The notes under the pieces are model-generated. The model was given only the letters and a program-made list of their open reading frames with translations, had not been told where the DNA came from and ran no database searches. Below, piece after piece: positions 22,837-33,853 of a stretch of 64,000 bases of DNA. The DNA is from Rotaria sp. Silwood1 (lineage: Eukaryota; Rotifera; Eurotatoria; Philodinida; Philodinidae): the NCBI GenBank assembly GCA_905250075.1, contig CAJNOP010000328.1, forward strand, positions 1 through 64,000. Direction: 5' to 3'. A program made the translations under genes and the position numbers. Every line of letters starts with the position of its first letter. The first letter of the stretch is position 1.

Positions 22837-23719
22837 TTTATTGAAATGTCAGAAAAATTGACCTTTATTCGAAAGCATTTTCTTGAGAAAAAAAATAGTC
22901 ATTTTGGTTGAAACTTTCAGATTGTTTAAGACGATAAGTTATTTTTCAAGGCAAAATTTTAGGTCAAAATTCCAAGATTCGATTTCTGGATGAGAACACC
23001 ATTTATAGAGATCGAAAACTTATTAATTGGACAGTAACTCTAAAAGAAAGATTCCGTCTGAATCCATTCTTTGGAGGTTTTTTTGTGAGTTGACGAAGAC
23101 ATCTACTCAGTCTAAGTTTAATTAAAAATATATTGGAAGCTTGGAGAATTTCTCTTGTTAGTCTTGTTTTTTTCTCTTTTTCATCAGATATGTGTTGCAT
23201 GAATAATTTTATTAATTTAATGTTTTTTTTTATATTGCTTGATAGACATCTTGATTATATATTTTCTGTTGGAGACTTCCTTATTGAAATTATGACAAAA
23301 TGACACGTTTAATTATGCACATAGTGTTTGTCATGCTTGAATCAACCGATACACAAGATGGGAGTATAGACAGTCGTAATTGATTTTTCTTTTCTCATGG
23401 GTGGTTAGAAATGATAAAGGAAGAAATAAAAATGGCTCAAGGACATTGCAACATTCAACTAATGTTTTTTATTGTACTTCGACTATTAGATGCAAGAACA
23501 TCTAAATGGTTGTAGAAACAATTATGTTGTCCAGATTGCTGTATTCAAAAAATAATTCTCACATTAGGACGTTGGAGTAATTATCATTGTAAATTATCAT
23601 TCATTGATATCGAATATTTTACTCATATTGAGAAAATAATCATTCTACGAATCTACTTCACTGATTTCTATACAAAGAAGATTTTTTCCCATATGGCTCC
23701 TTCCACGGCTATTCAATAC

Positions 23720-23727
23720 TATATAAA
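23720..23727 (+). promoter_or_regulatory. TATA box of the small secreted peptide gene
   Basis: TATATAAA, about 107 bp before the ATG at 23827, with A/C-rich leader sequence between. It is a well-formed core element in an otherwise gene-free stretch. Confidence 0.5.
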
Positions 23728-23826
23728 GATCAGAGACCTTGTATAAAATCACTCATATTCCATATTACCAAGAACGTCTTGCCAATCAGCATCTATTTTT
23801 CTATTGGTGATCACTACTACCGACAA

Positions 23827-24216
23827 ATGGTCAGTATTGTAAAACTCGTCTCTTTCATTCTTTTCATGACGTTAATAATCGGTTCGGCATGCATGGCAGA
23901 AGAAACAATGTTAGATATGCAGGAGAACAGTCTTGGTACAGAGAGTCAATATAAAAGTGATCAACTCTCTAAAGTGATCGTTAATAAGCGTCGTCGTAAT
24001 ATTGATGATGATGTTCGTGCTCCTCGAGCAGCTGTTCAACGTCCTTTGTTCAATTCATTTACCATCTCATGTTTTATCAAATTTTCGAATTCAATTTTTG
24101 CTTTGGACGAAATGAAATATTGGAACTTTTACTCGTCCTCCTCATCCTCCATCATTTCCTCGTCCTACTCTACAACCTTTTCCTCGTCCTATTGGTTGAA
24201 CTCTTTGCAGTGGTAA
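23827..24216 (+). CDS. Small secreted peptide precursor with Pro/Arg-rich tail in a shifted frame
   Basis: The first ATG after the TATA box is at 23827. Residues 1-23 (MVSIVKLVSFILFMTLIIGS) are a strong signal peptide. An acidic propeptide follows and a basic cleavage site (NKRRRN), so this looks like a processed peptide precursor. In the ATG frame the C-terminus turns into Ser-rich low complexity and stops at 24216. In the next frame, 24134-24196 encodes a 21-residue tail with nine Pro and three Arg that ends in Gly just before TGA (24197-24199). This composition is typical of proline-rich antimicrobial peptides with an amidation-type end. No AG acceptor lies between 24047 and 24134, so splicing cannot join the two frames. 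A one-base indel is the simplest explanation, and chance is possible. Confidence 0.5.
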   Translation: MVSIVKLVSFILFMTLIIGSACMAEETMLDMQENSLGTESQYKSDQLSKVIVNKRRRNIDDDVRAPRAAVQRPLFNSFTISCFIKFSNSIFALDEMKYWNFYSSSSSSIISSSYSTTFSSSYWLNSLQW

Positions 24217-25600
24217 ATAGACCAAGTATGTTGCATCCAAACCATTTCATAAAAATTCACCGAAAGAATCTCGTATGAAAACTGTCGGTATAGGTCGACA
24301 AAGCAGTCTATTCGATTTGTCATCAACCTTTTTTTGACATGTAATTCTATCATCCATGCGTGCCCTATTTAAGATCATTATCATGAACGCTGTATCGTAT
24401 TCAACGATTTCTACATTTTCTTGTTAGAAAATACCATACATACGCGACGGATCTCAAATAATCTACATAATTCCAACATCGTTATAAAACATTATTCTTC
24501 GTTCTTGTTTGTTCGATTTTTCTTTCTTTTTCTTCAATTGTTTATAAACTAATAAAATATCTAAATCGAAAACTATTTCAATTTTATGTATTTTAATGAA
24601 TACCCGAATTAGTTTCTTGAGTATAATGCGTAATATTCGTCATAAATTACATGTCACACATTAATTCTGTTAAAGGTGTTATTTTTTCAACTTATTGAAG
24701 ATAATGAAAACAAATTATAAAATGCATTTAATAGTGGAGATGTTAAAAATATGAAGTGTTCTTCTAGAATATCAAAATTCGCAAAGTTTGTGGTCTTTTA
24801 TCGACAAGGGTGAAGAACTTGTCTTGAAACAAGTGCAAGGAATTCTTTTAAAATAAAACAAAAATTTGAAGATGATATGATTACAGAAGCATTAACTAAT
24901 CTAGAAAAGCTTGTTAGCACAGTCTCTTTAGCGTTGAAATGTGCAACTCACATATCTTCTCTAGTTCTATTAGACTAGTGACAAAATACATAATATTTAA
25001 ATTCTCTAAAAGACGATAGTTCTGTTCTAATGATAATCGATTCTTAACAAATGCTGTTTTTTTTTGTTTCTTTTCTTTTTGCTGGAGTTCCTATGGTTTG
25101 TAATGAGGTGGGCGGGGGGAGAGAAGGGAGAGCCACGTGACTTCAACTTCAAAATTGCACGCATTATTTTCTTCAAAAACATGTGAGTTTCACAAAAATG
25201 ATATGATTACAAAATTAAGTTGGAGTATGTTATTCGTCATAGTCAAACGAAGATAGTCAGAAGTACGATGACCCATAATGAGAATAGTTGAAGATTCGTA
25301 TTTATGTTTTTATGAATCGATTTTTAAGTCTAATATATGTATAAGTGCAAATTAAAGTATTACAGAAGTAGAGAAAAGTTTTATTTGCTTAATAGAGTTT
25401 ATAAAGTTGAATGATGATCATAACGATGAACAGATTTAGAATAATACACAAACAAAAGATTTTAATGAAAAAAACAACACATTAATCAGAAAAATGAAAG
25501 ATTATTGAAGTGAACATGAGGAACAATACAAAAATGGCTTCAAAAAAATCGATATTATCTCTTGCAAACTCTCGCAGTTATCTCTCACAATAGAATCTTT
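24217..25600. other. Intergenic stretch
   Basis: No gene, RNA or structured repeat is seen apart from a G-rich patch near 25107-25130. Confidence 0.35.
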
Positions 25601-25602
25601 TA

Positions 25603-26047
25603 TACTGGTCATCAAGAAGACTGATCATATTCGGGTCAAATGAAAGCTCTCACTGCCAAACTAACAAATTTAAAATATTACTTGCGCATAGCATACCTAG
25701 ATGAAGTCACTTAAATTTCAAGGTATACGAGATTCAGGTATTAAAATCACTCAGAAAATATTTTCTCCGCTGTTGTAAGGAAAAAACATGCTTTTGCTCG
25801 GGCCATATAACAGAGAGTTCCACGAAATCCCTTCATCGACCCGAACAACACTGTGTCTTGTTCTTACAATAGCGGAGAAAGCCTTTTCTGATTGATTTTT
25901 ATACTTCAATTTCGTATACCTTGAAATTGAAATAACTTCCTCTAGGTACGCTATGGGCACGTAATATTTTAAATTTATTAGTTTGACAGTGAGAGCTTTC
26001 ACTGGACCCGAATACGATCAATCTTCTTGATGATCAATACAAAAGGT
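25603..26047. repeat. Large imperfect inverted repeat carrying a coding-like arm
   Basis: The arms are about 195-200 bp (25603-25803 and 25850-26047), separated by about 45 bp. Shared words read in the same sense include TCATCAAGAAGA, ATTCGGGTC, GAAAGCTCTCACTG, AATTTAAAATATTAC, CAAGGTATACGA and TTTCTCCGCT. The right arm, on the minus strand, is an open frame (25751-26002) beginning MKALTVKLINLKYYVPIAYL. The left arm, on the plus strand, encodes a recognisably related peptide (ALTAKLTNLKYYLRIAYLDE) broken by stops. The pair is therefore an inverted duplication of a possible exon or a foldback element. Confidence 0.7.
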
Positions 26048-26097
26048 TTCATTGTAAGCGGAGTTCCTTATTGAAAACAATAAAAATTTATTAAGAT

Positions 26098-26418
26098 ATG
26101 CATAATACTAGAGAAGTGCTATTGAATATATCGAATACTATGATTAGAGTTTTAAATGAACTTACATCTCATTCCGAGATATTACGATCAATATTTCAAA
26201 AAATTGAAGAATTAACAAATAAATTCACTAATCAAGAACTTCTCAATAAAGATACACAAGAATTTAAAAACCGCGATGAATTTTATCGAAAATTAAGTGA
26301 CTACGTTTCCATTTTAAGCTAGGTTAAAGTGTCTATTCACTTTGATGTACACAAAGATATAAGTAGACTTGAACAAAAATTAGAACAATTTGTTCCAGTG
26401 CTGAAAGAGTCTCAGTAA
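26098..26418 (+). pseudogene. Degenerate coiled-coil protein fragment with in-frame TAG
   Basis: The ATG at 26098 opens 74 codons of helical, Leu/Ile-heptad sequence (LLNISNTMIRVLNELTSHSE, then IFQKIEELTNKF) ending at TAG 26320-26322. The same frame continues for another 31 codons with the same character (DISRLEQKLEQFVPVLKESQ) to TAA. One nonsense codon therefore splits a protein of about 106 residues. The family is not recognised. It abuts the inverted repeat on its left and the palindrome-filled element on its right. Confidence 0.45.
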
Positions 26419-26447
26419 ATTTTTACCAGAAAAAATACTGACAAGAA

Positions 26448-26827
26448 TACTCTAGTCGAGAATCCCTAAACGAATTCCTGGAGAGTCCTACACTCATCCT
26501 TGGTCTCTGGTGAAGTCCCTATCATGATTTCCCAGGAAGTTTGAAGTAGTTTAATAATGAGATTTCCCTAGGGGTGGATATTATGATAAAAACGTCGTAT
26601 GCGATTGTTTACAGTCGTCGTAAGTCTCATGGTATATTCCTGGGAAATTTCTGGTAAATCCTTAGGAATTCCATAGCAAATTCCCAGGGGCCCTGATTAA
26701 CTCCCACGTAAGTTCCTGAGAGCTTCTTGACTTTCTCGTAAATCTATAGGGCTTCCCTGTCAGGATTCCCCGGAGAATTTTGACAGAGACTTCCCAGAGA
26801 TTCGTTTAGAGATTCTCGACTAGGGTA
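26448..26827. mobile_element. Palindrome-filled repeat element with TACCCTAGTCGAG-type ends
   Basis: Terminal inverted repeats of about 37 bp: the left reads TACTCTAGTCGAGAATCCCT then AAACGAATTCC; the right, in complement, reads TACCCTAGTCGAGAATCTCT then AAACGAATCTC. The interior is a chain of CCCAGG, CCTGGGAA, TTCCCAGG and GGGAATT words, so each half can fold on itself many times. It is 380 bp with no coding capacity. Its ends resemble the other ACCC-type elements. Confidence 0.75.
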
Positions 26828-26904
26828 GAATATCACAATTTTAATTTATACTACTGTAATTTAATATCAAGCAGACAGGAAATTTAAGTAACGCAGCATG
26901 AGTA

Positions 26905-27418
26905 AACCTAGGGCAGTTTCATATTAGTTCCGATCTTGAGAACTGTCCTAACAGTTCTTTTGAATAGGAACTAATCTGTGCCAGCAGCTCTTTGATAGAA
27001 ATTGATCTAGACTAAACAGTTCCTTGGTAGGAAGTGATATGTCTCAAACGGTTCTATTGATAAGAACTGATATATATAGCAATTCTTTTTCAATGAACTG
27101 GTGTTCTCAGAAATCTCATTTTGACTCTCCCATCAGATTTATAATTGCGCCATTATGAGTCAAGCTTGTGAACTGCACAAATGTACTGAAATAAAGCAAA
27201 CGGAAACTTAATGTTAGGATAGAAGTGCTCAATTCTAAAAAAAGCCAACCAATTACTAGATCCAGTTCTTAAAAGAGCAGTATTCCATTGTTACGGTTCT
27301 TGAAAGAACTGTTCTCGTGACACAATTCATGAAAAAGAACTGTTCATTCAACACAGTTCTCGAAAAGGAACTGTTCTCTTGGCACAGTTCATGAACAAAG
27401 AACGGTGTTGGTATGGGT
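26905..27418. repeat. GAACTG/CAGTTC palindrome array
   Basis: At least a dozen CAGTTCTT, AAGAACTG and GAACTGTTC words occur in both orientations between 26925 and 27400 (for example AGAACTGTCCTAACAGTTCT and CTCGAAAAGGAACTGTTCTC). The left border near ACCTAGGGC and the right border near GGTATGGGT are tentative. Confidence 0.55.
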
Positions 27419-27448
27419 GGATATGGATGTGGACCGGTGAGGATGTAG
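27404..27448. repeat. GT telomere-like repeat, copy 7 (single arm)
   Basis: A G-strand arm only (GGTGTTGGTATGGGTGG, ATATGGATGTGG, GGTGAGGATG). No complementary arm is seen within 200 bp. Confidence 0.5.
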
Positions 27449-28192
27449 ATAAAGGAAACACTAATATCCACCATTAAATTGATTTTTTTAGAAGAAAGGA
27501 AAAATAATTCTATAGTTCCACATTTGTCAACATGCATTTCTAGAAATTGAGATTTAACTAAAAGAAGAGCAAGTCATTTTTGTATACGGTTACAGAAAAC
27601 AAACAATAGAAAACTGGACAAAAACCTCAGTAACTCAGAAAACAGTTTATTGCAATATTATCATGAAAGATTATTGATTCTCTGTAAATCTTTAAAAAAA
27701 ACTTCGAAAGAGGAGCTCAGTTCTCTCTTGGCATCGTCACTAGTACGCTGGACCAATTGATGACTGCATATCATTCTGTAATAAAAACTGAAAACAAATC
27801 GAATTCGAGCCAGTAAAACTCGATTCGATTCCGTCTCTGACATTCACTTTATCATATATAACACATTTCTGAGTGTATGTATCTCATCATTTATTATCTA
27901 TACCATACTTTTTGTCTAGTATTATCGTATATGAATATTTTTTTATTGATTTATTTGTATAAATTTAAATTCTGATATTAACATTAGTAAAAAGTATGAT
28001 TAAACTTATTTATCTAAATATATATTTCATATGCCTAGAAAACCTTATTGAATAAAAAAAAAAAAACTTATCAGAAAAATATTTAGCATTGTACTGTTAG
28101 TATAATTTTCATTATACATCTTAGTTGAGATTATAAAGCAGAAAGTTTCTAAAAGCAAGTATTTAATCTGTATTTAATATAGAGAAATAAGT

Positions 28193-29746
28193 TTAGAAAT
28201 GAAATTCAAGAACAGGATTGGACTGTGTCTTTTCAATTAAATCAGGATGTTGATTAGTATGCTTTTTTCGTTTTTTAATTTTCTTATTTTCAATGGTACC
28301 ATGATTAATATCCGCCACACTTTTACTAACATCAGTTATAGCCCATGGAAAATCATCAGCAGCATCAATAAAAACATATTCAAATAAAAATTGATTAAAG
28401 CGTGGTTCGTATTCATCGGGTTCGATAACAGAATATTCAAGATGTCTATCATAATCAGTAAGTTTTCGAAATGCTTGATCAATAAGTTTAAAATGATCAA
28501 ATGTTTGAAGCATATCAATTAAAGCTAAATATATGTAAACACGTTTATTAGTTTTATTTATAATACCCGGAATCGGTAAAGTTTCATAAGCATTGGAATC
28601 ATTATTATAATATAAATTCATATTGATTTTTTCGTTGATCATTTCTAATGGTTTCAAATATGAATTTGCTGTAGATATTATATCATTCTGATGTTTTGAT
28701 GGTGAAGCAACGACAGCAGGACTTTCTTTTTGGTCTACTATCAAACTGTTAGTTGCACGAAGAAGAGCTGTAATTCCTGTTATCTGTTGACGTTCCAACA
28801 TTTGTGATTCAGACATATCTAAATGTCTGATTCCAAGTATTAATGAAAAATCTGTTACATTCAGATTTTTCAAAGCTTTCGCATCATTAGCAACAATAGC
28901 CTTTAATTTATGATAAATATTTGTTGGTATACGTATACCATCTGGATATAATTCCGTAAAATCTACATCTTTTAATTTATGGAATTTCTCTGTAGATAAA
29001 TAACCAGTTCTTTTTCGTTTTATTGTTGAACCTTTTAAATCAAATACTTCATTAATTTTTAATGATGGTGTAAATACATTAGTCATAATAGCAACATAAA
29101 TCGTAATATTGGATAGTGATGTTTGTATATCCATTGAATATAACCCAACATAACGATTAAATATTGTTGAACGTTGTCTTAATTGCAAATGATAACCAGT
29201 TAAAATTTGAATTAATAAACGTGCTTCATGTTCACGTATAGTTTTTAAAATAAATAAATCATCAAATGTTTTATACATTAATGAACCACTTCCACCTGGA
29301 TTTGTAAAATCTTTTAAATTATTTTCAGAAAATGATTGACGAAAATTTTCATTTGATATACCAATATCTTGACGTAATTGATAAAAAATAGTTGGAGCTA
29401 ATGAACTTACTTCAATATTTATTTTCTCATCATCATTATCTTGTAATTCAGAAAATTTCATATTATTTTCTTTGATATTTAATGTATATTGACGTGAATG
29501 ATATAAACGATTTTCTGCGCCAAGAACTATTGCATCATTTTCTGTATATCCATTAATTTTATTTGTCACATTATCGACTAAATCAACAATAGCTTGACGT
29601 AATGCTCGTCCAATAGGAGACGTTTTTGAACTAATATAACGTAAATTGAATGAAGATTTCACATATGATCCAACATGAAGATCCAATCGATCCCGTAAAT
29701 CCATGTTTAATAGACCTTCACATATTTCACTATCACTAGTTGCCAT
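28193..29746 (-). CDS. Phosphatidylinositol phosphate kinase (PIPK core)
   Basis: A 517-residue, intronless protein starting at the ATG at 29746. It phosphorylates phosphoinositides (PI4P or PI5P to PI(4,5)P2) at membranes, by family. The PIPK landmarks are in order: a Gly loop NPGGSGSLMYKT (149-160), the ATP-binding Lys in DLFILKTI (K168), DLKGS (236-240), NVTDFSLILGI with the catalytic Asp (D299, family consensus MDYSLLxGI), and ALIDMLQTFD with the second catalytic/metal Asp (D411, consensus GIIDILQxY). Odd points: the activation-loop region after D411 (to about residue 455) keeps little of the usual HDGDTVSVxxPxxYxxRFxxFM pattern beyond EPDEYEPRFNQF, so type I/II assignment and substrate are uncertain. 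The C-terminal 45 residues are basic and probably disordered. The lack of introns contrasts with the core genes to the right and may indicate a retrocopy. Confidence 0.88.
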   Translation of the reverse strand: MATSDSEICEGLLNMDLRDRLDLHVGSYVKSSFNLRYISSKTSPIGRALRQAIVDLVDNVTNKINGYTENDAIVLGAENRLYHSRQYTLNIKENNMKFSELQDNDDEKINIEVSSLAPTIFYQLRQDIGISNENFRQSFSENNLKDFTNPGGSGSLMYKTFDDLFILKTIREHEARLLIQILTGYHLQLRQRSTIFNRYVGLYSMDIQTSLSNITIYVAIMTNVFTPSLKINEVFDLKGSTIKRKRTGYLSTEKFHKLKDVDFTELYPDGIRIPTNIYHKLKAIVANDAKALKNLNVTDFSLILGIRHLDMSESQMLERQQITGITALLRATNSLIVDQKESPAVVASPSKHQNDIISTANSYLKPLEMINEKINMNLYYNNDSNAYETLPIPGIINKTNKRVYIYLALIDMLQTFDHFKLIDQAFRKLTDYDRHLEYSVIEPDEYEPRFNQFLFEYVFIDAADDFPWAITDVSKSVADINHGTIENKKIKKRKKHTNQHPDLIEKTQSNPVLEFHF

Positions 29747-32327
29747 GCTTTTCTTTTTTTAATTTTGACAATAAGACACAAGCAATGAGTATCACGCTTC
29801 AATGAATCAAATGAAACGACACGTTATCGATTTAGTAAAAGAAAAATATAACTTGTCAATATGATTGTCTTTTCACTCAATTAGAAAATGCCTATCTTAT
29901 ATTGATGTTAACATCATTCATTACTTTCTTTTCACAGACTCTTTGAACAAAAAAACGAACCAATGGCAGCCTAGTCTAATTTTTATTTCTTTGTGCATAC
30001 AAAAAAACTTCGTATAAGAAATTATATAATTATTCTTTACTCAATTTTTCAACTACGTTGAAAAGAAAAAAAATACCATGTGCGACATAATCAATGTCAC
30101 TTATTACATTTTGACGATAAATTATTCGTTTTTCATCATTAAGATAAACATTTTATATTATTCGAAATCGCATTTTACGCTGTACTTAATTGCATATGCA
30201 ATATTTTTGAATAGATGTGTACGAAGGGAAAATCAAAAGAAAATTTCTAAGAAATGTGTTCATATTTGAATAATAATGCAATTGTTCACGTACAAGTCAA
30301 ACCAGAAAACTTAATCAAAAGTTGAACACATCTGTGAAATTGAAAGAAAACTTAATATGCCATAATATCCGATACATAGAGACACTAATCGTGCGTGCAA
30401 TTATGAAAAAAACTAACTAAAAATATGTCGTTTTCGTTTTTTACAAAGATAGCTCAGAAGATCATCCTTTGAATATTGGTCTATCAATGCTAATATTGTT
30501 TCTAGTTTGTGGAAACTACAAATAATTAAATCATACTTTTCTACATTGTTTATTCATGCAAACAATGTTTATGAAATAGTCTATACAATAATATTTAATC
30601 AATATCTTACGTATCTTTCATATATCTGTTATATTGTATTTATTCTTTTGTTATTACTTCATTACAATAATAATGTTAAACTAAAAAGAAAGTGTTTCAT
30701 ATAAACAAAATAGTGGTGCAAAATAATAATAACTATTATCAATTATCGAGTAATAACGTTCAATAAGTAGAAATGAACCAAATTTCTCGACGAAAATCTC
30801 ATTTGTTTCTACTATTTCCACTGATATGATAAATACAATAAAAAATAAATAAAGAATATATGCATTGTATAGCCCTTGAAAAAAATAAATCTCTGAAACT
30901 TGCATCGGTTTTCTTCCTCTTAACACCTTCGAAAATTCAACTAGTCGAATCGGTAATTTTCGGAACTCATTATAATGTGACATACTGAAGCCAAAATCAC
31001 ATCTTTTGAGCTTGAACTTCTTTTATTTTAAGAAGAAATTACTCTTGTACCGAATTTAATGACATAAGTTTATCTTATAGTTTTTTTGTCAAGTTCATCT
31101 GGCGAAAAATAGCATCCCAAAATCATTTGATTGGATGAAAATAGGTTTTTAGAAGTATTTTGTAGCTACTAAACATATACTTTGACCATTTTATGTCCCA
31201 GTTGATTAATTTGAAGTTACTAAAACCAATTTGAAACTAAACGCAAATTTTCTTTTTATATTCAGTAGATTAAAGAGTCAGAAATCTTTTGGTAAAAATT
31301 TCTTTTTTTTTCTAGAACCTTCTGAATCAAACAAGAGGAAAAGATAACGACTTTGTGGAACATGATGTAAAAGGAGTGTTGAAGTACACAGAGATAGAAA
31401 TTTACATCCTCGTAATGTATCACAATTAACATCTTTCATCGGAGACATATATTAACAGTATGTTAAAATTGATGAATCGAAACATATGTTGCAGAATCCT
31501 CTCATATACAATGAAAATAGATCCATCGTGCTTCACATTTTAATCACTAATTAATTTGGTGTATATTTGCTTTTAGTATTGTCATTTACACATTCCTTCT
31601 TTGAAACTTCTAAAAAATTATTGCTTGAAATAAAAAACAAAAAAGTTTTAAAGTTACTTCATTAATTACACTCATTTGAACGAGATAATAAATAGAAATA
31701 ATGTAGTGTAAATAGTATTTTACTAACAATATTTTCGAATAAATAAACAACAAACAGTAATTTTATTATAGTTCTAGAGTTTAGATTGAAACTAGAAAAT
31801 GTCTATCATCATATTTATTTTATGTACAAATAATACTAATCTATATCAAATTTCTTATAACAAACATATTTTAAGTATTTTGTTTTACTTTGTTGTCCTA
31901 TATGCATTCATAAGATAATCATTAGAAAACTTGATTCATCAAAAAAATTTGCCATCATTTATTGAAAATAAATAATGTGATGTGTACACATAAAAATTTC
32001 ATTTGAATTCACTTTGTTTTTTTTCTTAGTACAGTTACGCATCATTTAGTCATCATATTAAACATCAATAAATAATATCTTTTTTCTTTCTCAATGACAC
32101 AAACTCTGTACATTACTATTTCTAGTTTTGTAATATGATGTGTTTTTTATTTGTCTGAATGATTATCATCTGCATACATTATATGTAGTCATTTTTCTAT
32201 GTTAATTTTTGATCAATATGATAAGAAAATATCATAATGTATATAGTAAACTATAATGTTTCAATAAAAATTCGATATATATCAAAATGTCAAAGTTCCA
32301 AGACAAACTTAATTTTTTTTCACCTGC
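29747..32327. other. AT-rich intergenic stretch
   Basis: No supportable gene. The frames of 60-100 codons here are A/T-driven, without motifs. No GT/AC hairpin or palindrome element occurs until 32328. Confidence 0.4.
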
Positions 32328-32640
32328 ACCCAGGTCCACTGTTCCGATCGCCGGAACCGTTTGTTTCCTTTGTTTTCTGGCAGCGGATCCTATAGATTCC
32401 GTTGGTTTTCGGTCGGCTCCGTTGACTTCCGCCGATTTCTTGACTACAGGATTCCGGTCCAGTTTCCGCCGGAAAAATTTCGTTAAGTTCCGCAAAATTT
32501 TGACCAGGAATTCGTCGGAAATCGACGGAACCTGATCGGAACTGGTCCGACGAAATCTGGACCGGAATTCTGTAGTAAAGAAATCGTCGGAATTCAACGG
32601 AACCGATCGGTTCCGACGTATCGAGCTTGATCTTGGTGGT
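32328..32640. mobile_element. TTCCG-palindrome repeat element, copy A
   Basis: A GC-rich island of about 310 bp in AT-rich DNA, starting ACCCAGGTCC. It is packed with TTCCG/CGGAA units in both orientations (GTTCCGATCGCCGGAAC, TTTCCGCCGGAAA, GGAACCGATCGGTTCC). Its right border near GATCTTGGTGGT is a weak inverted match of the left end. It shares its internal unit and its ACCCAGGTC start with the element at 53232-53520. Confidence 0.65.
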
Positions 32641-32792
32641 TAATTACTTCGAATTGCTTAGAAGAAGATTAGAGTTTCTTCAGATCTTTGTCTCTCCTTC
32701 TATAGATATACATAAGGAAAGGTAATATTATAAAATCAGATACATATTATTGTTTATTCAATGATATTACTTCTTAAAACAATATCAGTCAA

Positions 32793-33102
32793 ATGCACAA
32801 TAGAAAATCAATTGTTTATTTGTTTCTTATATCGATTATCTTCGGATTATTTTGTAACGTCTGGTCAATAGATCAAATTTTGGAAGATGTCGATTTTCAG
32901 AATGAAAATCAAAATACAATCAAAGAATTGATTAAAAGATCCCTGACAATTTCCTGTCTTACAGATGGCAATATGTGTATTATTAGCATACAATGTTGTT
33001 CTGGAAGTTGTGTTTCCCAATGGTCGTATTCCTATTTATAGATTTGGTCGTGTTTATTATATTTCTGGACCTTCTAATCGTTGTAAAATTAGTGGTAAAT
33101 AA
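32793..33102 (+). pseudogene. Secreted six-cysteine, knottin-like peptide gene with a frame break
   Basis: The ATG at 32793 begins a signal peptide (residues 1-25, hydrophobic core YLFLISIIFGLFC), then an acidic propeptide ending in a KR processing site, then a Cys-rich mature region. Five cysteines with the spacing C-X6-C-X6-CC-X3-C are in the ATG frame, which stops at TAG 33039-33041. The sixth Cys, and a tail ending at TAA 33100-33102, lie in the neighbouring frame, so a one-base shift occurs just after the fifth Cys (about 33011-33018). A spliced alternative end (donor G|GTAAAT at 33095, acceptor TTGCAG at 33168) could extend the second frame. The pattern is that of inhibitor-cystine-knot peptides, which can be toxins, protease inhibitors or antimicrobials. 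Function here is unknown. Confidence 0.5.
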
Positions 33103-33853
33103 ACAAGTATGTTGTTAAGCAAATGCTATTGATATGAATTTAAGTTATGAAATTTTTTTATTTGCAGGAAAAAAAATGTCAATACAAAAAATACGAGTTC
33201 ATTATTGAACTTCTTCTTGTATTACCAATAGCTAATATTATGTTTTCTTATTTTTCAATTTTAATAAATCAAGAAACGACTCACAATCTGAAATATATAT
33301 ATTAACTGTGTCATAAAATATTTCTTTTTTTTTTTGATTCTTCATTCCATGAGAAATTGTGATTGAATAATAATACATGAATTGTTTATCATTTGATTGA
33401 TCTCTCTATATTAATACATAGAAAAATTGAACTGTAAAAGAACAAATCGTGAATATCTATTTTATACGAAATCAAACTTTCAATTAATCTCGAAATCAGA
33501 AAAAATTTTATTTATGATTTTTCTCTAAATATCAATATTTTTATATTATTTATCATATCATTGAAGGTAAATTATTATATTGTATAAAGTGAATTTCAAA
33601 GATACACATTGAGTTTTTTTTTTGTTAAAGTAAATCCATGTCTTCCATTAGTAAATGTTCCCATTCCTATTTCTCATTCAATTCAAGCCCTCTATATCAA
33701 AATGCATAAATATATCAAATTAAAGACATGGCTCTTATTTGATTGGTTCTAGAATGAAAACCCATGATGCTATTTATTCGTATTGTCTCAGAAAAAGGAA
33801 AAAAGAATTAAAAAAAAAAATTAATGATTTCAATTTAATTAAATGATTAAAAA

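Larger units (their letters stand above)
21100..23719. other. Intergenic stretch
   Basis: No gene is supportable apart from the GT/AC hairpins at 21685 and 22715. A TATA-like CGTATATAAG near 22218 has no useful downstream frame. Confidence 0.4.
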
